64,000 nucleotides of DNA from Cryptomeria japonica (GCF_030272615.1 NC_081409.1:23704406-23768405), one strand, 5' to 3'; shown: positions 1-12,600, numbered from the stretch's first letter. A program made the numbers and translations. Notes: generated by a model from the letters alone, not told the origin.

Positions 1-1018
1 TATGGTTTTGTCATTGATGTCAACACCTATTAACACTTATCAACTTTGGCACTTGGAGAATTGATAATGTTCACTGACAAGAAAGTGACTTATGCACAGT
101 CACCGATATCTAGTACATCGGCAGGATATATTGTTCACCGACACTTGGAATGATATGGAAAACACTTGGTTATGATGAAGACATCATCTAGACACTTTGT
201 CTTGAAGATTTATTCATTGGTATATTCAATTTTGCATATTTGTTGTTACCGGGAAATAGGTCTAGGATAAGCACCGACAGGTTTATCTATTCCAGATCAG
301 CATGACATGCTATGGAGATGATTTTGTTGTTATTGTAAATGCATTGAGCCAACATCATGCATTGGATATTTTTTTATTTGTAATATCTTTTGTAAAGCCA
401 ACCTATACATTTTGGTCTTAGGCTTTGGTATATATGTAAGATCTTATTAGTAAGATCAATATGTGATTGGAAAAGGATTGTAATAAGGTATATGCGAGAA
501 TAAGCAGAGCTATACATGCAGACATCATTTGAAGGTTGAAGGAAGGTTTTGTGAAGACATATCAGAACTGAGCCGGTACTGAATCCAGCATATGGAGATG
601 CTATTTTGAGCAGTACATCATTATTGGATTTAACCATCCAATTGTAGTCAGTGTGACTCCCATTTGTGTTTGAGCAGTGAGCTCTAGGTGCTTGGCCTTT
701 CTACATGTGCAGACCCCATTTGTATACATATACTATCTGCAGTAGTATCATCTGATTGTGGGTAAGGTTTCCCACCATGGTTTTTCCCCTTACAGGGTTT
801 CCACGTACAAATATTGGTGTTATGTGTTGTGGATGTTATTGTCTTTCTGTTTCATGCATTAATCTTTAGCGATACTGCAATTAACTAATAAACTATCTAC
901 CGACATTAAGTTTGGTTTACCGGTATTAAGCATTAAGTTTGGATAAGTTATTTTTGGTTTAAATTTATTTGACAGCTGATTCACCCCCCCTCCTCTCAGT
1001 TGTCTCTGGGACCTAACA
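1..1018 (+). repeat. Family I copia LTR, left end cut by window
   Basis: This is the same LTR type as those of element A (14019-15063), in plus orientation. It lacks only about the first 30 bases. A TATA-like box lies at 429-435 (TATATAT), hairpin H1 at 758-775, hairpin H2 at 776-805, and the C-rich U5 end at 982-990. The LTR stops with CTAACA at 1018. No PBS follows; instead minus-strand family I sequence continues at 1019, so this is either a solo LTR or the 3' LTR of an element lying left of the window. The 5-bp duplication cannot be tested because the left flank is missing. Confidence 0.88.
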
Positions 1019-1473
1019 AACCTAAGACCAATTGAATACGCTGGCTCACTAAAAGATATTACAATAAAATCAATTACAAATAAATCAATAAGTGATACAT
1101 CAAGTCGGCTCAATGTATTTACAATAATAACAAATCATCTTCATAACGTGTCGTGTTGATCTAGAATAAATATTCTTGCTAGTGCATAACCTGGACCTAT
1201 TTGCCAGTAACAACAAATATGCAAACCCGAATAGATCAATAACCAAATCGCCAAAACCAAGTGATCAAATAATGTCTTCAACATAACCAGGTAGTCTCCA
1301 AGTCATTCCAAATGTTGGTGAACAATATAACCTATCGGTGAACCAAATACTGATGACTATGCATAAGTCTTTGACTTGTTGGTGAACAAAACAAAGATCT
1401 CCAAGTAATGATAAGTGTTGACAAGTGTTGACATCAATGACAAAACCATATCAACATATCCAAAATACCAACA
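1019..1473 (-). repeat. Family I LTR fragment, minus orientation
   Basis: Read on the minus strand from 1473, this begins TGTTGGTATTTTGG and matches the first ~455 bases of a family I LTR (compare 14019 onward), including the block with GTCATTGATGTCAACAC. The rest of the LTR would lie left of the plus-strand LTR at 1-1018, which appears to have inserted into it. Its own outer end at 1473 abuts a family V LTR fragment, so this copy was itself inserted into that older LTR. Confidence 0.8.
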
Positions 1474-2284
1474 CTGTTAGGAGACAAGTCCTGTTAAAGG
1501 ATTTCAGATCCACACCTATGAACCACCTTGTTAGAGGATTTACAATAGGCTTGGCTAGGCCTACCTAGTTAAGGGTTTCAAACTTTTCGAAGAGATTAGT
1601 AATCAACAAGTGAATGATCTAGAAAGTAGCACAAAATGCTTGATTAGATCCTTGATAGTTCTCTGTTAATGCATTGTAGCATTACTTTAGTCTTCAAACC
1701 TTTGCACTCACAATCTCTGTAGTGAGATACCCTTTTTTCACATAGACCTAATCTATTTTACAAAATGCACACACAACAACTCTACAAAACCCTAGACATG
1801 ATGTCCTCATATAGGAATCTGATTTCATGTCGGTATAATAAGATTAGACTACAATTTCCTAAGTACAGTACATCTAGACACATTTGGTAACACGACATAG
1901 AAATACTGCCAAAGTGTAGTTATCACACTTTATAATTATACCGGTTTAGTATAGTATATTGATTACCAATTAACAATGACTGGTGAACTAGAACAAAGTG
2001 TTCTGATCGAAAATATTAACTGTCACTAGGGGTCCTCGTTCTACTTGAGGTCTTCATACCACTTGATGTCTTCATGCCGCTTGAGGTCTTCGGTCATGAT
2101 TTGACCGATAAGCATCTTTTGCAAAACACTGATAGTCTTCTATGAACAAAGACTATACATTTAATGGCATATAGTACTGGTGTGAACAACACAACACATA
2201 TTACCGGTGAAGAATATCTCATACATAAAATAAGTGTGTGTCCATCAATGACAATCACAACTAAACATCATCAAAATACCAACA
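1474..2284 (-). repeat. Family V LTR fragment, minus orientation
   Basis: This matches the minus-strand LTRs of element Z (42429-43566 and 49019-50157) from the mini-hairpin array through to the LTR start (ACCAACA on the plus strand at 2284). Shared landmarks are a CCT...AGG mini-hairpin near 1528-1540, the stretch encoding CCCTAGACATGATGTCC near 1790, and CATCAATGACAATCACAAC near 2244. The U5 half is missing, cut off by the family I LTR ending at 1473. Confidence 0.75.
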
Positions 2285-2290
2285 GTCTTA

Positions 2291-2997
2291 TGTGTTGCTA
2301 TTATTTGTTTGGTCTAAAGCCAACATGGTTTGTAATTATGTAATTGGTTTATTATCTGGTGGCTGACCTGATTGTTTATGGTCAAGGGTTTGTATAAATA
2401 GATGTAAGATCTCATTGTAGATCATCATGGTTAATGAAAAAGGTCATGGTCAAGGAATGTAATGTGCAAAAAAATGTAATATCATCCAGGTAGAGGATTG
2501 GTCGATCATTGGAGATCGAATAGGGTTTATGTAAGAGGATTTAGTCCTTTGGTATTGAGCTTAACTAAAACTATACTCAGGCATAGGAGATGTTATCTTT
2601 TGCACTTCAACACTTCTCTGGATTGTAGTCTAGATTTATATGTAGTCAGTGAGGCTCCTTTTGTGATGAGTAGTCTGCTCTAGGCTATTGGCCTTCCTGC
2701 AAGTGCAGGCCCCTTCATTGTAATTCACATACTTACTGCAGAAGTATTATCTGACTTTGGGTAGGATTCCCACCGTGGTTTTTCCCTTTATTGGGTTTTC
2801 CACGTACAAATCTTGGTGTTGTGTGGATGGATTTTATTCTGTGATTATTATTTATGCTTAATTGATTACTGCTATTCCCGTAGTATTGCTTTGGGTTCTG
2901 ATATTAAATTTTTAATTGTTGAATGTTCCTATAATCTGTGACAATTGATTCACCCCCCCCCTCTCAGTTTTCTTCTAGTTATCTGAACTATCTAACA
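2291..2997 (+). repeat. Solo copia-type LTR
   Basis: The block starts TGTGTTGC and ends CTAACA, with a TATA box at 2393-2400 (TATAAATA), the CCTGCA..TGCAGG palindrome at 2696-2709, a weakened H1 at 2758-2772, H2 at 2774-2804 and the C-rich U5 end near 2951-2960. The four bases CTTA occur on both sides (2287-2290 and 2998-3001), which looks like a target-site duplication that is one base short or mutated. No internal region is attached, so it is best read as a solo LTR. Its U3 differs from families I to V. Confidence 0.72.
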
Positions 2998-3186
2998 CTT
3001 AAAATATTCATTATCACACATGAGCTAGGCTTAAGATATAATTAATTAGATCACACAACAATTTAAATATATCAAATAGGAGAGATAAACCCTCAATGTG
3101 TCTCCCAAATATGAAATATGAGACTCCACAAACAATGTAGCAATGTTTGGCAAATAGGAACTCCAATTAAAAAGACAATGATAAAC

Positions 3187-3618
3187 CTACCGATTATGAA
3201 TGATGGAAGTCTCTAGTGAAGGTGGATCAACTACCTCTGACAATAAATTAGGAATCTCTAAAGTTTCCCAAAACTCCAAAGAGTCACAAACATGGGTTGC
3301 CTAATTTGAAGAATGAAGAGGCACATTGAAAATGGAAATAGGATCATTAGGAAATGTTGGAGTATTATGATCTCCATATGCCTCTCAAATGTGAGTCCAA
3401 AGAGCATGTGACCATTCAAAATGAATAAGTAACTCCAAAATGTCATAATCGACATTATCAAAAATATGTCTAAAAACTCGAGCCCTATAGCCTTTCCAAA
3501 TGTTAATCTCACAAAATGTGTGAGGAATAGAAACATGATTGTATGAATATGGCAATAAATTACATTCATTAAGATGAGTGATGATAAAATCATGCCATTG
3601 TCTATAATTCCCTTTCTA
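3187..3618 (-). pseudogene. Relict reading frame, possibly gag-like
   Basis: One minus-strand frame reads through about 144 codons with two stops, TGA at about 3389 and TAG at about 3318. Both are explainable by C-to-T change. The peptide is mixed hydrophilic and aromatic (for example RQWHDFI near its start and EFWETLEIP near its end), and is more protein-like than the longer stop-free but very hydrophobic frame that overlaps it. I do not recognise the family. The style (tryptophan-rich, no membrane pattern) would fit a retroelement gag, but no zinc knuckle or protease is visible. It ends at the TAG on 3187-3189. Nothing in the flanks identifies its parent element. Confidence 0.35.
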
Positions 3619-4498
3619 CAAAATAAATAAAAACCCAATATGACTATGATTCTTCAAGAACACAAAGATAATGCCATCACAAATATAGAAATAAATAAAT
3701 AAAAAGCTATATTTGCCCCCGCAAAAAAAAGGCTTGGGTGGAAACAATCAATATTTTGGCAATTACATGTGCTAATAACCATCAAGAAACCACAACCAAG
3801 CACTAGAGAAGCACAAAAATCCACCACTTATGCTTCAATTAGCACTAACTTTGTAAACCTGCTAGAATATAAATGACCACCTTCCATTCAATGTGGTACT
3901 AAAGCCAAAATTATTAGGCTACCAAAAGCTACTCAATTTGGCGAGGACCGACCACTAATATGTGCCACTCTAAGCTAGTAGACAAACCAATAATAATATC
4001 GCCAAACAATTGAAGAGAAGTGTTGAGAACCAGTGTTGCAAGGAAAAGAATGACACATGATCTCCAAGTCAAATGTGTGGATCAATAAATTGAGATCTGG
4101 CTACCTCAGATGTGGGAAAAGTAAGGGCCCTCCAAACATTGACTTGCCAGCTACCAAAAATGATCACTAAAGTTTCCAAACTCCGATCGAACAATGAAAT
4201 CATCGGTCCCTAAAAATGCAATAGATCCACCAAATAAGTCATAGATTACAAAGCTAATAGTTGATTTAAATAATGGATGGACCTTGCACAAAGTAAGTTA
4301 CAAAGATAAATGCAACAATGGAGGCCCGATTAGTGAGTGGAAAGCCAAAGCAAATATCTTAAAGGGTTGGTCCTAACCAAATATGCCCACAACAAAGAAC
4401 AATACAAGCTGCCAAAAAAGATGATGTGCAACCAATAATGAAATGATTTCCTTCAATTCAATATATGCAATCTATAACCACTAGCCATACGATATGCA
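3619..4498. other. No recognisable gene
   Basis: AT-rich sequence with short A-runs (for example around 3726). I see no reading frame with coding character, no LTR landmark and no RNA gene. It probably belongs to the same old element as the relict at 3187-3618. The same applies to 2998-3186. Confidence 0.5.
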
Positions 4499-4861
4499 TG
4501 TTGGCTACGTGTGATACTTGTGAAGCCAAGTCTAAAGGACTGGCTATGTTCAGTAAATTTCATTATTCTTTCTGCCATCAGTAGTCTCCTCTTGTGCATG
4601 TTTTTTGCATTTGGAAATCTTCTAGAATATGTTTTTAAGAATTATGTTGTATAAGGATATATACTGGTGAAGTGTGTTGTATGTAGATGTACAAGAAACT
4701 GATATGAAATATATTGAGAATCCCCTGAAAATGGATGTAGCCATTTTTGGGGAACCACTATAAATATGGCGTCTTCTTTTTGTGTGTGTTGTTCTGATTT
4801 CATTATTTTATTTTCTGCAATTTATTTCTTTATTTGTTCTATGTTTCTTTTAAAATGAACA
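4499..4861 (+). repeat. 5' LTR of element E with PBS
   Basis: The end is firm: TGAACA at 4861 is followed directly by ATTAGTATCAGAGC (4862-4875), an initiator-Met PBS with one mismatch. The start at TGTTGGCTAC (4499) is my best choice of a TG dinucleotide giving a length normal for this lineage, but it is not confirmed by a second LTR. A good TATA box, TATAAATA, lies at 4759-4766, and a pyrimidine-rich R/U5 follows. Confidence 0.65.
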
Positions 4862-4941
4862 ATTAGTATCAGAGCTTGGTTGAGAAGCTTAGTGCAGATT
4901 TGGTTCATTGGGAAATCGGTGAAGATTTTCCAAAGTAGACA

Positions 4942-6592
4942 AATGAAAGATTAAGAAATTTGCAGGTTAGAACTTTGGACTATGGAAAGTCCAAATGGAT
5001 TCATTATTGATCAAGCAAGATCTATCACTTGCTTTGCTCAAAAAAACCAAAGGAAATGGCTCAATGTCAGATGAAGATTGGGAGAAGATGGACATGAAAG
5101 CTTGGGAAACTAATTTCTTATTGTTGTCTAGCAATGTGCTCTTCAATGTCTCAGCTAAGAAGACCATGAAGGATTTGTGGGACAAACTATCTTCCATGTA
5201 TGAGATTGCATCAACCTCCAATAAGGTATTTATTATGAAGAAATTGTATAGTTTGAAAATCCAAGAAGGAGGAGTTATGTCGAATCATTTAAATGAATTC
5301 AATACATTAGTCACCCAATTAATTTCTATGGGTATTATCTTAGATGATGAGATCAAGGCTATTTTATTATTGTTTTATTTACCGAATAGCTAGGAAGGTG
5401 TGGTGATGGCAGTAAGCACTTCGGTGACTACCAAAAAAAAGTTAAAATTTGATGATGGTGCAACCACTCTTCTCAGCGAAGACACGAGAAGGAAACATCA
5501 AGAGTCTTCTTCTGGTGACACCTTAACTACTATAAGCACAAGCAATAGAGGGAGAAGTCAAGAATGAGGAAGAAATTAAGATCATAGAAGATCAAAATAA
5601 AAAAAAACAATCAAAGTCTCGAGGACGCAATGTTCCTTGTTGGTTTTGTCGAAAACTGAGACATACAAAGAAAAATTGTTGGAACTATAAAAAATCTCAA
5701 GACAGAGTAAATAATAATGAAGTTAATGTTGTTGATGATGGTGTTTTGGTTCTATCAGTAGGTGACATGATTAGATACTCATGGGTACTTGACTCTGGTG
5801 CTTCATTTCATGCCACTCTGTGTCAGAGTGCTTTCATCAATTACTAGGAAGGTATGTTTGGCAAAGTTTTTCTTTGAGATAACAAGGAATGTGACATTAT
5901 AGGTAAATGTGATGTCTTATTATATTTAAAAAATGGTAATAAATGGTTATTAAAGGACGTAAGGCATGTCCCTACACTCTAATAAAATCTGATTTTTGTA
6001 GGTCAATTGTATACTTAAGGATTCAATGTTAACTTTGGTTTAGATTTTTGGAAAGTGATCAAAGGTGTGTTGGTTCTTGCAAAGGGAAAGAAATTGGGAA
6101 TTTTGTATGTTTTAGAATACAATGATGAATTGGAAGTAGCTTTGACAGTTGTGGACAACGGTTATAAAATTTGGCACAAGAGGCTTGAGCATATGAGAAA
6201 GAAGGGACTTGAAGTTATGCTACAATGAGGACAACATATAGGCCTAAAATCCATTGATTTGGATTTGTGTGAACATTTCCTTTATGGAAAACAGAGCTAG
6301 GAAAGTTTTTTGAAGATGGGCCACATGATACTAAAACCACTCCATTGGAACTTGTGCATTCTGATGTCTTTGGTCCAACAGAGGTACAATTGTTTGGGGG
6401 TGCAAATTATTTTCTGACTTTTCTTGATGATTGCACTCGCAAAATTTGGATTTATATGTTGAATAAAAAAATCCAAAGTTTTTTCAAAATTTAAGGCTTT
6501 CAAAGCTCTTGTTGAAAATTAAATTGGAACTAAAATTAAATGTCTTAAAACTAATAATGGGGGTGAGTTTTTCTCTATTGGTATTATGGATA
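4942..6592 (+). pseudogene. gag-pol relict of element E (gag, PR, N-terminal IN)
   Basis: The frame includes a gag core around 4970-5540, a zinc knuckle at about 5639-5680 with spacing CX2CX4HX4C, the aspartic protease motif DSGAS at 5791-5805, the HHCC-type integrase zinc domain near 6170-6300, and the start of the DDE core with a catalytic-type D near 6361 and N-N-G-G near 6553. Stops interrupt gag (for example near 4963 and 5391), the protease region (5845) and integrase, and frameshifts lie near 5560. The 3' end is cut by the LTR at 6593. The initiation codon is unclear because the region upstream of the first strong match is frameshifted. Confidence 0.8.
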
Positions 6593-7068
6593 TGTTGCAT
6601 TGGTTTTGTCATTGATGTCAACACTTATCCTTCTAGAGATCTTTGGTTATGTTCACCGACAAGTTCAGTGACTTATGCACAGTCACCGGTATTTGGTCCA
6701 CCGACAAGTTATATTGTTCACCAACACTAGGGATGACTTGTTATCATCTGAAGATCACTTGGTTATATCGAAGACATGGTTTGGACACTTGGTTTTGGTG
6801 ATTTAGTTATTGGTCTAATTGGGTTGACATATTTGTTGTTACCAGAAAATTGGTCTAGGTGAGCCGACCTACACATTTGGTCTTAGGTTTTGGTATATAT
6901 GTAAGACCTTATTTGTGAGATATTATAAGGAAGAATTGAGAGAATAAGAAGAAGGTATATGGTTATCATATTGTAACATGGTATGTGCAAATATTGAGCA
7001 TCATATGAGAAGACCATAGAGAAGGAGATAATCAAAGCTTAACTGGTACTGAATCCAGCATTGGAGAT
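6593..7068 (+). repeat. Family I LTR fragment (5' half)
   Basis: Starts TGTTGCATTGGTTTTGTC and follows family I through the U3 blocks to GGAGAT near 7066. There the match to the element A LTR is lost and gypsy-like sequence begins. It lacks H1, H2 and the C-rich end. It interrupts the integrase of element E. Because only the left half remains, a deletion or recombination breakpoint must lie at about 7066-7070. Confidence 0.8.
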
Positions 7069-8512
7069 CTTCATGGTTCCTTTGCAAAATCCTAACTTTA
7101 AGGGTCTTTGAAAAGCTATTACTTGGGAGATCTTTACCTTTGAAATTTCTTCCAGAAGGATTCACAAAAGAAGAAGACTAGGAATTTTGTTGATTTCTTG
7201 TTAGAATCCCACATGCAGGACCTTCAAGGGTTGCCAAAAAGTTACTACCTCTCTCCAAATCTAACTCATATTCGAGGTAGAATGTTCCAGAGTTGCCAGG
7301 TACCTCTTGAATTTTTCTACTTTAGTGAACTCACCTAATTCATCTTTTGTGTTTTACATCTGAACATGTCTTATCATATCGAGACAAGAACCCCCATCAT
7401 GATCTGTGGTAAGATGGAATGATCACATGACACCTTTGTCAGGAGGTGCCTCTATTTTTAATCTTTGTGGAACAATAGGTAATTGCAACGGTCATCCATA
7501 GTTATACTAATTTGGAGTTTTCCTGCTTATATCTTGATAAGGTTGTGGATAAGAACTTCCAGGCTTGGGTATCTGCCTCTTCAAAGCAATCATATCATTG
7601 ACAAGCTGTTGAACAACTGGGTCAGTAGAAGAGGTAGATGCCTGAGGTTGACCCTGAGGGGTTTGTACATCTTTCCTCCATTTCCCGACTGTTATCAAAT
7701 CATCTTCAAGCTATATAGCTTCATTTTGTGTAGTCTTCAGATCAGCCAGCCTACTTCTTCTAAGGTGAAAACCCACGTCAGGTGGCATGGAATTTATGAA
7801 GAAACATTGTTGATTATCTGTAGTTGGTCTTTTGGCTTGAGAAATTTTGTGGATAATCTTATTATACCTGGTTACATAGTCCCTCATTGGCTCATGAATT
7901 TCCTTTATCATTTGTGTGAGCTGAGCCAGTAGCAAATGTTCATCATCAGCACTTTTGAATTTTTTCTCAAAAATGGTTTTCATCGTTTGCTAGTCAGTTA
8001 TGGATCTTGCTCGCAGATGACTGAACCAATCTGCTGCCCCCTCAGTGAGAGTTTGGGAAAAAAGCCTAACGACCACATCCTCATATTGGACTGCTAGAAT
8101 CCCAGTGGCTACATTAAAAGAATTCAAGTGCTCTTCAACTAAGACTTTTCCATCTCCATTATATTTAGTTAAGACATCCCTCACCCCTTTTGGAAGTGGA
8201 TTATGAGCTGTGAGAGCAAAAGGTCCAACAACAGCACCCCATGGTTGGGCCATAATTAACATAGGATAAATGGTTACTAGAGGAGGGGCTTGAACTCCAG
8301 TAAGCATTAGTGCTTTCCAAGGGTTTGAAGAAGAAGGTATAGGAGTAACTCTGACAGGAGAGGAAGGTCTACTCTTAACTTTTCTTTTGGGAGTAAAGTT
8401 TGTGGTGAACGAAAACCTTTGTAATTCTTCAAAACAATTATCAATTGTTCCTTCTCTCCTTTGTGCTCTGGTATATGGACGAGAATCCAGTGTTATCACC
8501 CTTAGGAATCCT
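7069..8512 (-). pseudogene. Ty3/gypsy gag relict
   Basis: Minus-strand frames from 8499 down to about 7390 carry a retrotransposon gag domain. The recognisable part is WFSHLRARS at about 8010-8035 followed, after a TAG replacing the expected W, by a helix-rich block (EKKF, LLAQLTQM, MRDYVTRYN) down to 7711, then a proline/glutamine-rich tail. This W-F-x-x-L...F...L...E.....Y..R...L pattern is the Ty3/gypsy gag core. It starts about 190 bases after the PBS at 8674-8692. The true start codon is unresolved: the open frame begins at a GTG. Below about 7390 the frame is broken and I cannot tell late gag from early protease. It is cut at 7068 by the family I LTR fragment. Confidence 0.7.
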
Positions 8513-8673
8513 AAGCTCTTTCAAGCAAATCTCAATCTCAATGGTTTTCCTGAATTATAGAACTGTGTCTTTGACAAAACAAACTCTGTGAATTTTTGCC
8601 GATTATAGGCTCAATTTTGTTATGTCTATGGCATACCAGTCTACTGAATGTTCCGTTTTCTCTTTGTTAAATT

Positions 8674-8692
8674 TCCCCATCATAGTCGCCAA
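8674..8692 (-). other. Gypsy-type primer binding site
   Basis: The minus strand reads TGGCGACTATGATGGGGA, resembling the Arg-tRNA-type PBS of plant Tat/Ogre-like gypsy elements. It lies a few bases inside the LTR end at 8699 (minus-strand ...CACTAACA), as expected. The lineage assignment rests on recalled PBS style and is not proven. Confidence 0.6.
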
Positions 8693-8698
8693 AAATCT

Positions 8699-9510
8699 GT
8701 TAGTGAACAGATTTGTCCCTTTTTTAAAATGATCAATTTTGAACTTTGTCACCTTATTTTAAGGACAAGTGTTTCACTAAATAGTTGGGTAAGTGTTGTA
8801 TAAACTACTTCCCTTTGAATTTTTCATAGGTACAGCTCCCTATCTCAGTTTTTCAAGGAATGCTTTTAACTATTTTAATTTGAATAGTATCTTTTAACCC
8901 GAAAGCATGTAAGGCTACCTACTTCATTCTTGGATGAGAGGCCGATGTTTCACATATGTTTCCTAAAAAGGAGAAAGCAATTTTTCCTATCTTTTCAATA
9001 TACGAGATGAGAGCAACTGAAACAAAGTTCAGTACACCATTTCCACAGGTTTAATAAAGAATGAATAGATTTAAGAAACCAAATCTATCTTCAAACACGA
9101 ATCTTCTCTAAAGAAAACAAACACTCAAAGGAAGGAATATCAGAAGAATAATAATTTTCTGCAATGGAAAGATCCTTACTGTTATTTGATTAGATAAACA
9201 TATGCAAAGACATGTATCTACACAGATTCAAAACACACAGATTTTCCTTCTCCCAAGAACAGTATGATCATTCTATATATATATTCTTATGCAAAAAAGG
9301 CACGATAATACATGAATAAATCTTTTTCCATTCCAGATTTAGCAGTCCAATTCTTCCTTCTACAAAACCGAAAATACACAAAACAGAGGGAAAAACAAAA
9401 ACCAACCAAAAATTGGTCACAAAATCTAACCCCCATTCTATCTATATTTCCTTAATTTATAGTTTTAGAACAAGGGAGGTCTCCCTGAAAACTTGACCTC
9501 CCCCATAAAT
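8699..9510 (-). repeat. Gypsy LTR (approximate left/right bounds)
   Basis: The 3' end (minus) is placed at 8699, just before the PBS. The 5' end is only approximate: a purine tract GGGGGAGG on the minus strand at about 9504-9512 looks like a PPT, so the LTR should begin just below it. A TATA-like run lies at 9273-9285 on the minus strand. No second copy is present in the window to confirm the borders. The LTR sits between the accessory ORF (9614-12705) and the gag (7069-8512). Confidence 0.5.
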
Positions 9511-9613
9511 AGTTATGAAACCAACAAGATGTATTTTGGGACAGATGTCCCGAAGTCTTTGCATAACCATGAGAAATTACAAAAATAAAGGGAACCGGGC
9601 CTGAATCAATGCA

Positions 9614-12600
9614 TTATGCCATTTTTCCATCATCATCATCCTCTCCGCTTTCATGGGCATTGTGAGTGGTTGTGAGTTCTTGAACAATGGATTGGTTTGG
9701 AACTTTCATCACATTGAGCTTTGCCTTCACCGCCTCCTTATTCCACCGATGCTTCACCATCTTTTCGGCAGCTAATCATTTCTGATGAAAGTCATAGACT
9801 CAATCCTAGCCACCCTTGTTATATCTTCCGGAGTGAAATTACCCTTGGCCTTGATTTTCTCCATGTTCATCTAGAAAGACCTGATTGCATCCTGTGTGTT
9901 CAACCCGCAAATTCCCAACTGCCAATCATGGTCAAGGTTAACCACCTTATTATCATTAACTATGCTGCACTGGAGATCTTGGAGTTCGTAAACAGAGGTC
10001 TTAGCATTGGTGATCATAGACTTGAAGGTAAGAACTCACCACATTATGGTTTTATTCAGCACAAAAAGCTAACATTCATCCGCCACCAGCTTGATTGAAT
10101 GTTTCATCAAAAACCTGGTAACTCCATATTCTTCTATTTTGGCAAACAAGGGCAAGATATTTTGCCATTTGTGCTCCTCATTCTCCCATGACACAAGCTG
10201 ATTTTGAACTTCAGTAATAAGACCCTATATCTCATCGCATAGCCTCCAAGAGTCAGTAATGTACTTCTCACTGTCCTTGATTATTCCCTCAATCCATTTC
10301 TCCATGGCTTCAGTAATACTCTTGGCCTGTTGAACTTGGCTCATTAGCTTTTTATTTTCCAGCGAAGTTGGGTCGAAGTTCTCTGTAGCATGAGATATTG
10401 GGAGTGCCCCAAGGCAACCAATACTATTGATGAACTGGGCCAGAATGTTTATGTGTCACTTTAGTTCTCTCTTTTCTTGCCCATCCTTCTCCGACCTGGT
10501 GAGCATTTTCTTTGCCGATACCTGGAAGAAATGATTGTTTGTGTCTCTACTCATGTTTCCCAATTCCACCTTTGTGATCTCAAAATCATCAGGGCTAGCC
10601 TCCTTGTTTTCATCCTTGGGTTTGTATGAGGTGATTTCAACAACCCATTTTCCAGTTCCCTCATCATTGTCTAGGAAAGCGGCAGTCTTGAACCTTTCCG
10701 TCTTTGGATTCTTCTTTGTGTACTTAACAACCATTTCCTAAATTGGAATAGTCACAGGAAGAAAACTCTATTTTTTGTTCATCGAGGTGGTCAACCACTT
10801 AGAAGTTGTACTGGAACTAGTGGTTCCTTCAATCATTTTGGAAGGTGGCATCATAGCCACAGTCACCGTATGAGAATCTAGAGCACTAGCAACATCACCA
10901 TCCAAGTCTTCAATTTCAAATATCTGGGCATCAAGAATGGTATCTTTCACCCCTGTATCCTTTGCCTGATCCATCTTTCTTTGAGCGGCACTTCAAGACC
11001 GAGTATGCTAAGGAGTACAAAAATCCAAAGCTGAATTAGACCTATGTCTAAGCTGGGGTGGCTTGTTATCCTTACCTGCATGAACAGGCATAGAAGCATT
11101 GTTAGAAAGACACTTTGGTGAAGGTAGAGGATCCTTATTACTTCTCACAGAATTAGACTTAACGCCTAATTTCGTTGATTTCTTATTGGCCACCCACGCC
11201 ACGGTCCTTTCCAAAACTCCTTTGGTCCTTAACTGTATATCGTCTTTCTCTTCCTCATCCCAATCAAATGGAGGCATTTCAACTTCTGCATGGGCTAAGT
11301 ACCCCAGTTCAAATAGCTCTAGATAGTCCTCTTTGATCCCCTTAGTATCCAACTTTATCTGCAATGAAACAACTTGTTCTAACACCAATCTCATGTTTCC
11401 CCTTTTGAATACCTCGAGTTCATCTGTACAATCTTCCCAAAAATCCTCTAACTGTGGCATTGGGAGGTATGGCATTAGACCAAGACTTCAGGAAAATCCC
11501 TTATTATCAAAACCTTTCCTTTCAGGATATAGGGAAAAATTAAAATTCCTGAGGTCTGCTCCTATACTCAAAGCATCAGACATCAGACTGTAGGACAACA
11601 TGCCCAATTGGATGGGAAAATGACCTTCCCATTTGTCCCTGGGTTGTGCCTTTTTTATTATAGAGGTTAGTTGTTTGCATATCTCCACCAGAACAAAGCA
11701 ATCTGAATAGAATTGAGGGAGCTTGAAAGACTCCTCTTCAAAGCCACCTACCCATATGTAACAGAAGTGTGGAAACTGGATATAAAAACTACCAAACCTC
11801 TTTATCAAAGTCTGTGCATCTTCAGAGATTCTTTTGGCTTTCATATTCTTCAATTCATGACTCAAATCACCCAGAAAAGCATTGTGCACCCTTCTGAAAT
11901 CCTATAAGGCTTTATCCTTTTGCAGCATGGGATAGAACTCATATATGGGAACATCCTCCTCAGTGAGCTATTTCGGTATTCCAACCAACTCCTTAACACA
12001 AGCCAAATAATACAAGAGATATAAAGACATAAAGAAGTTTTGTTTGAACTGTTTAGCCATACTTAGTTGTTCTCTCATTGAATTAGCAATCAATTCAACC
12101 CAATCCAAATATTGCTTCCCTTCTAAAACCAGCTGCATGTAGCAATAAATCTAGTCATCGAAGCTATAAGCTTCAATGGATCCTCTTGCTCGGTGCAAAA
12201 AAAGCATTACGTCATGAATATGAGGCAACATGTTATTCTTATTAGGATTCTTGGGTAACCTGGAACCACCTCTTTGAGGAACCTTCAACCAGAATTTTGC
12301 TACATTGCTGCGGTGTCCGGTTCTGTTTGCGTTGAACTTGGTGGTTGACTGAGCAGGGGAAAAGTTGGAGAACTGGTAATCAGGTATCTTGAAGACTGAG
12401 GAAATTACTTCACGATTTATGGTAAGAAGGGTTTCACCATTGTCTCTCCTAATGGTTTCAAACACTAGGTCATATCTAGCAATACATTCCCAAATCAATT
12501 CTGGGCAAGGAATGGCTGGGGGAAAAGTTACAGCTTCTATGAGGCTACTACTCAAAATCTCCACACCAAAAGAATTGTCAATTCCCTTGAACACCCTCTC

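Larger units (their letters stand above)
4499..6592 (+). mobile_element. Element E: Tork/Tnt1-type Ty1-copia, 3' part missing
   Basis: A short 5' LTR (about 363 bp), an initiator-Met-type PBS, gag, zinc knuckle, protease and the first half of integrase follow each other in plus orientation. The sequence then stops at 6592, where a family I LTR begins inside the integrase core. Reverse transcriptase, RNase H and the 3' LTR are not found further right. The gag style (acidic N-terminal half, ending in a CX2CX4HX4C knuckle) is that of the Tork/Tnt1 lineage, unlike elements A to C. It is clearly inactive. Confidence 0.8.

Noticed and set aside
3258-3638. 126-codon minus-strand frame with hydrophobic, membrane-like composition
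   Set aside because: It overlaps the relict at 3187-3618 in another frame, and its Phe/Leu/Ile-only character is what a shifted reading of AT-rich coding DNA gives.
9721-10098. Plus-strand 125-codon open frame
   Set aside because: It is antisense to the C-terminal half of the minus-strand accessory ORF, whose coiled-coil frame is the more protein-like one.
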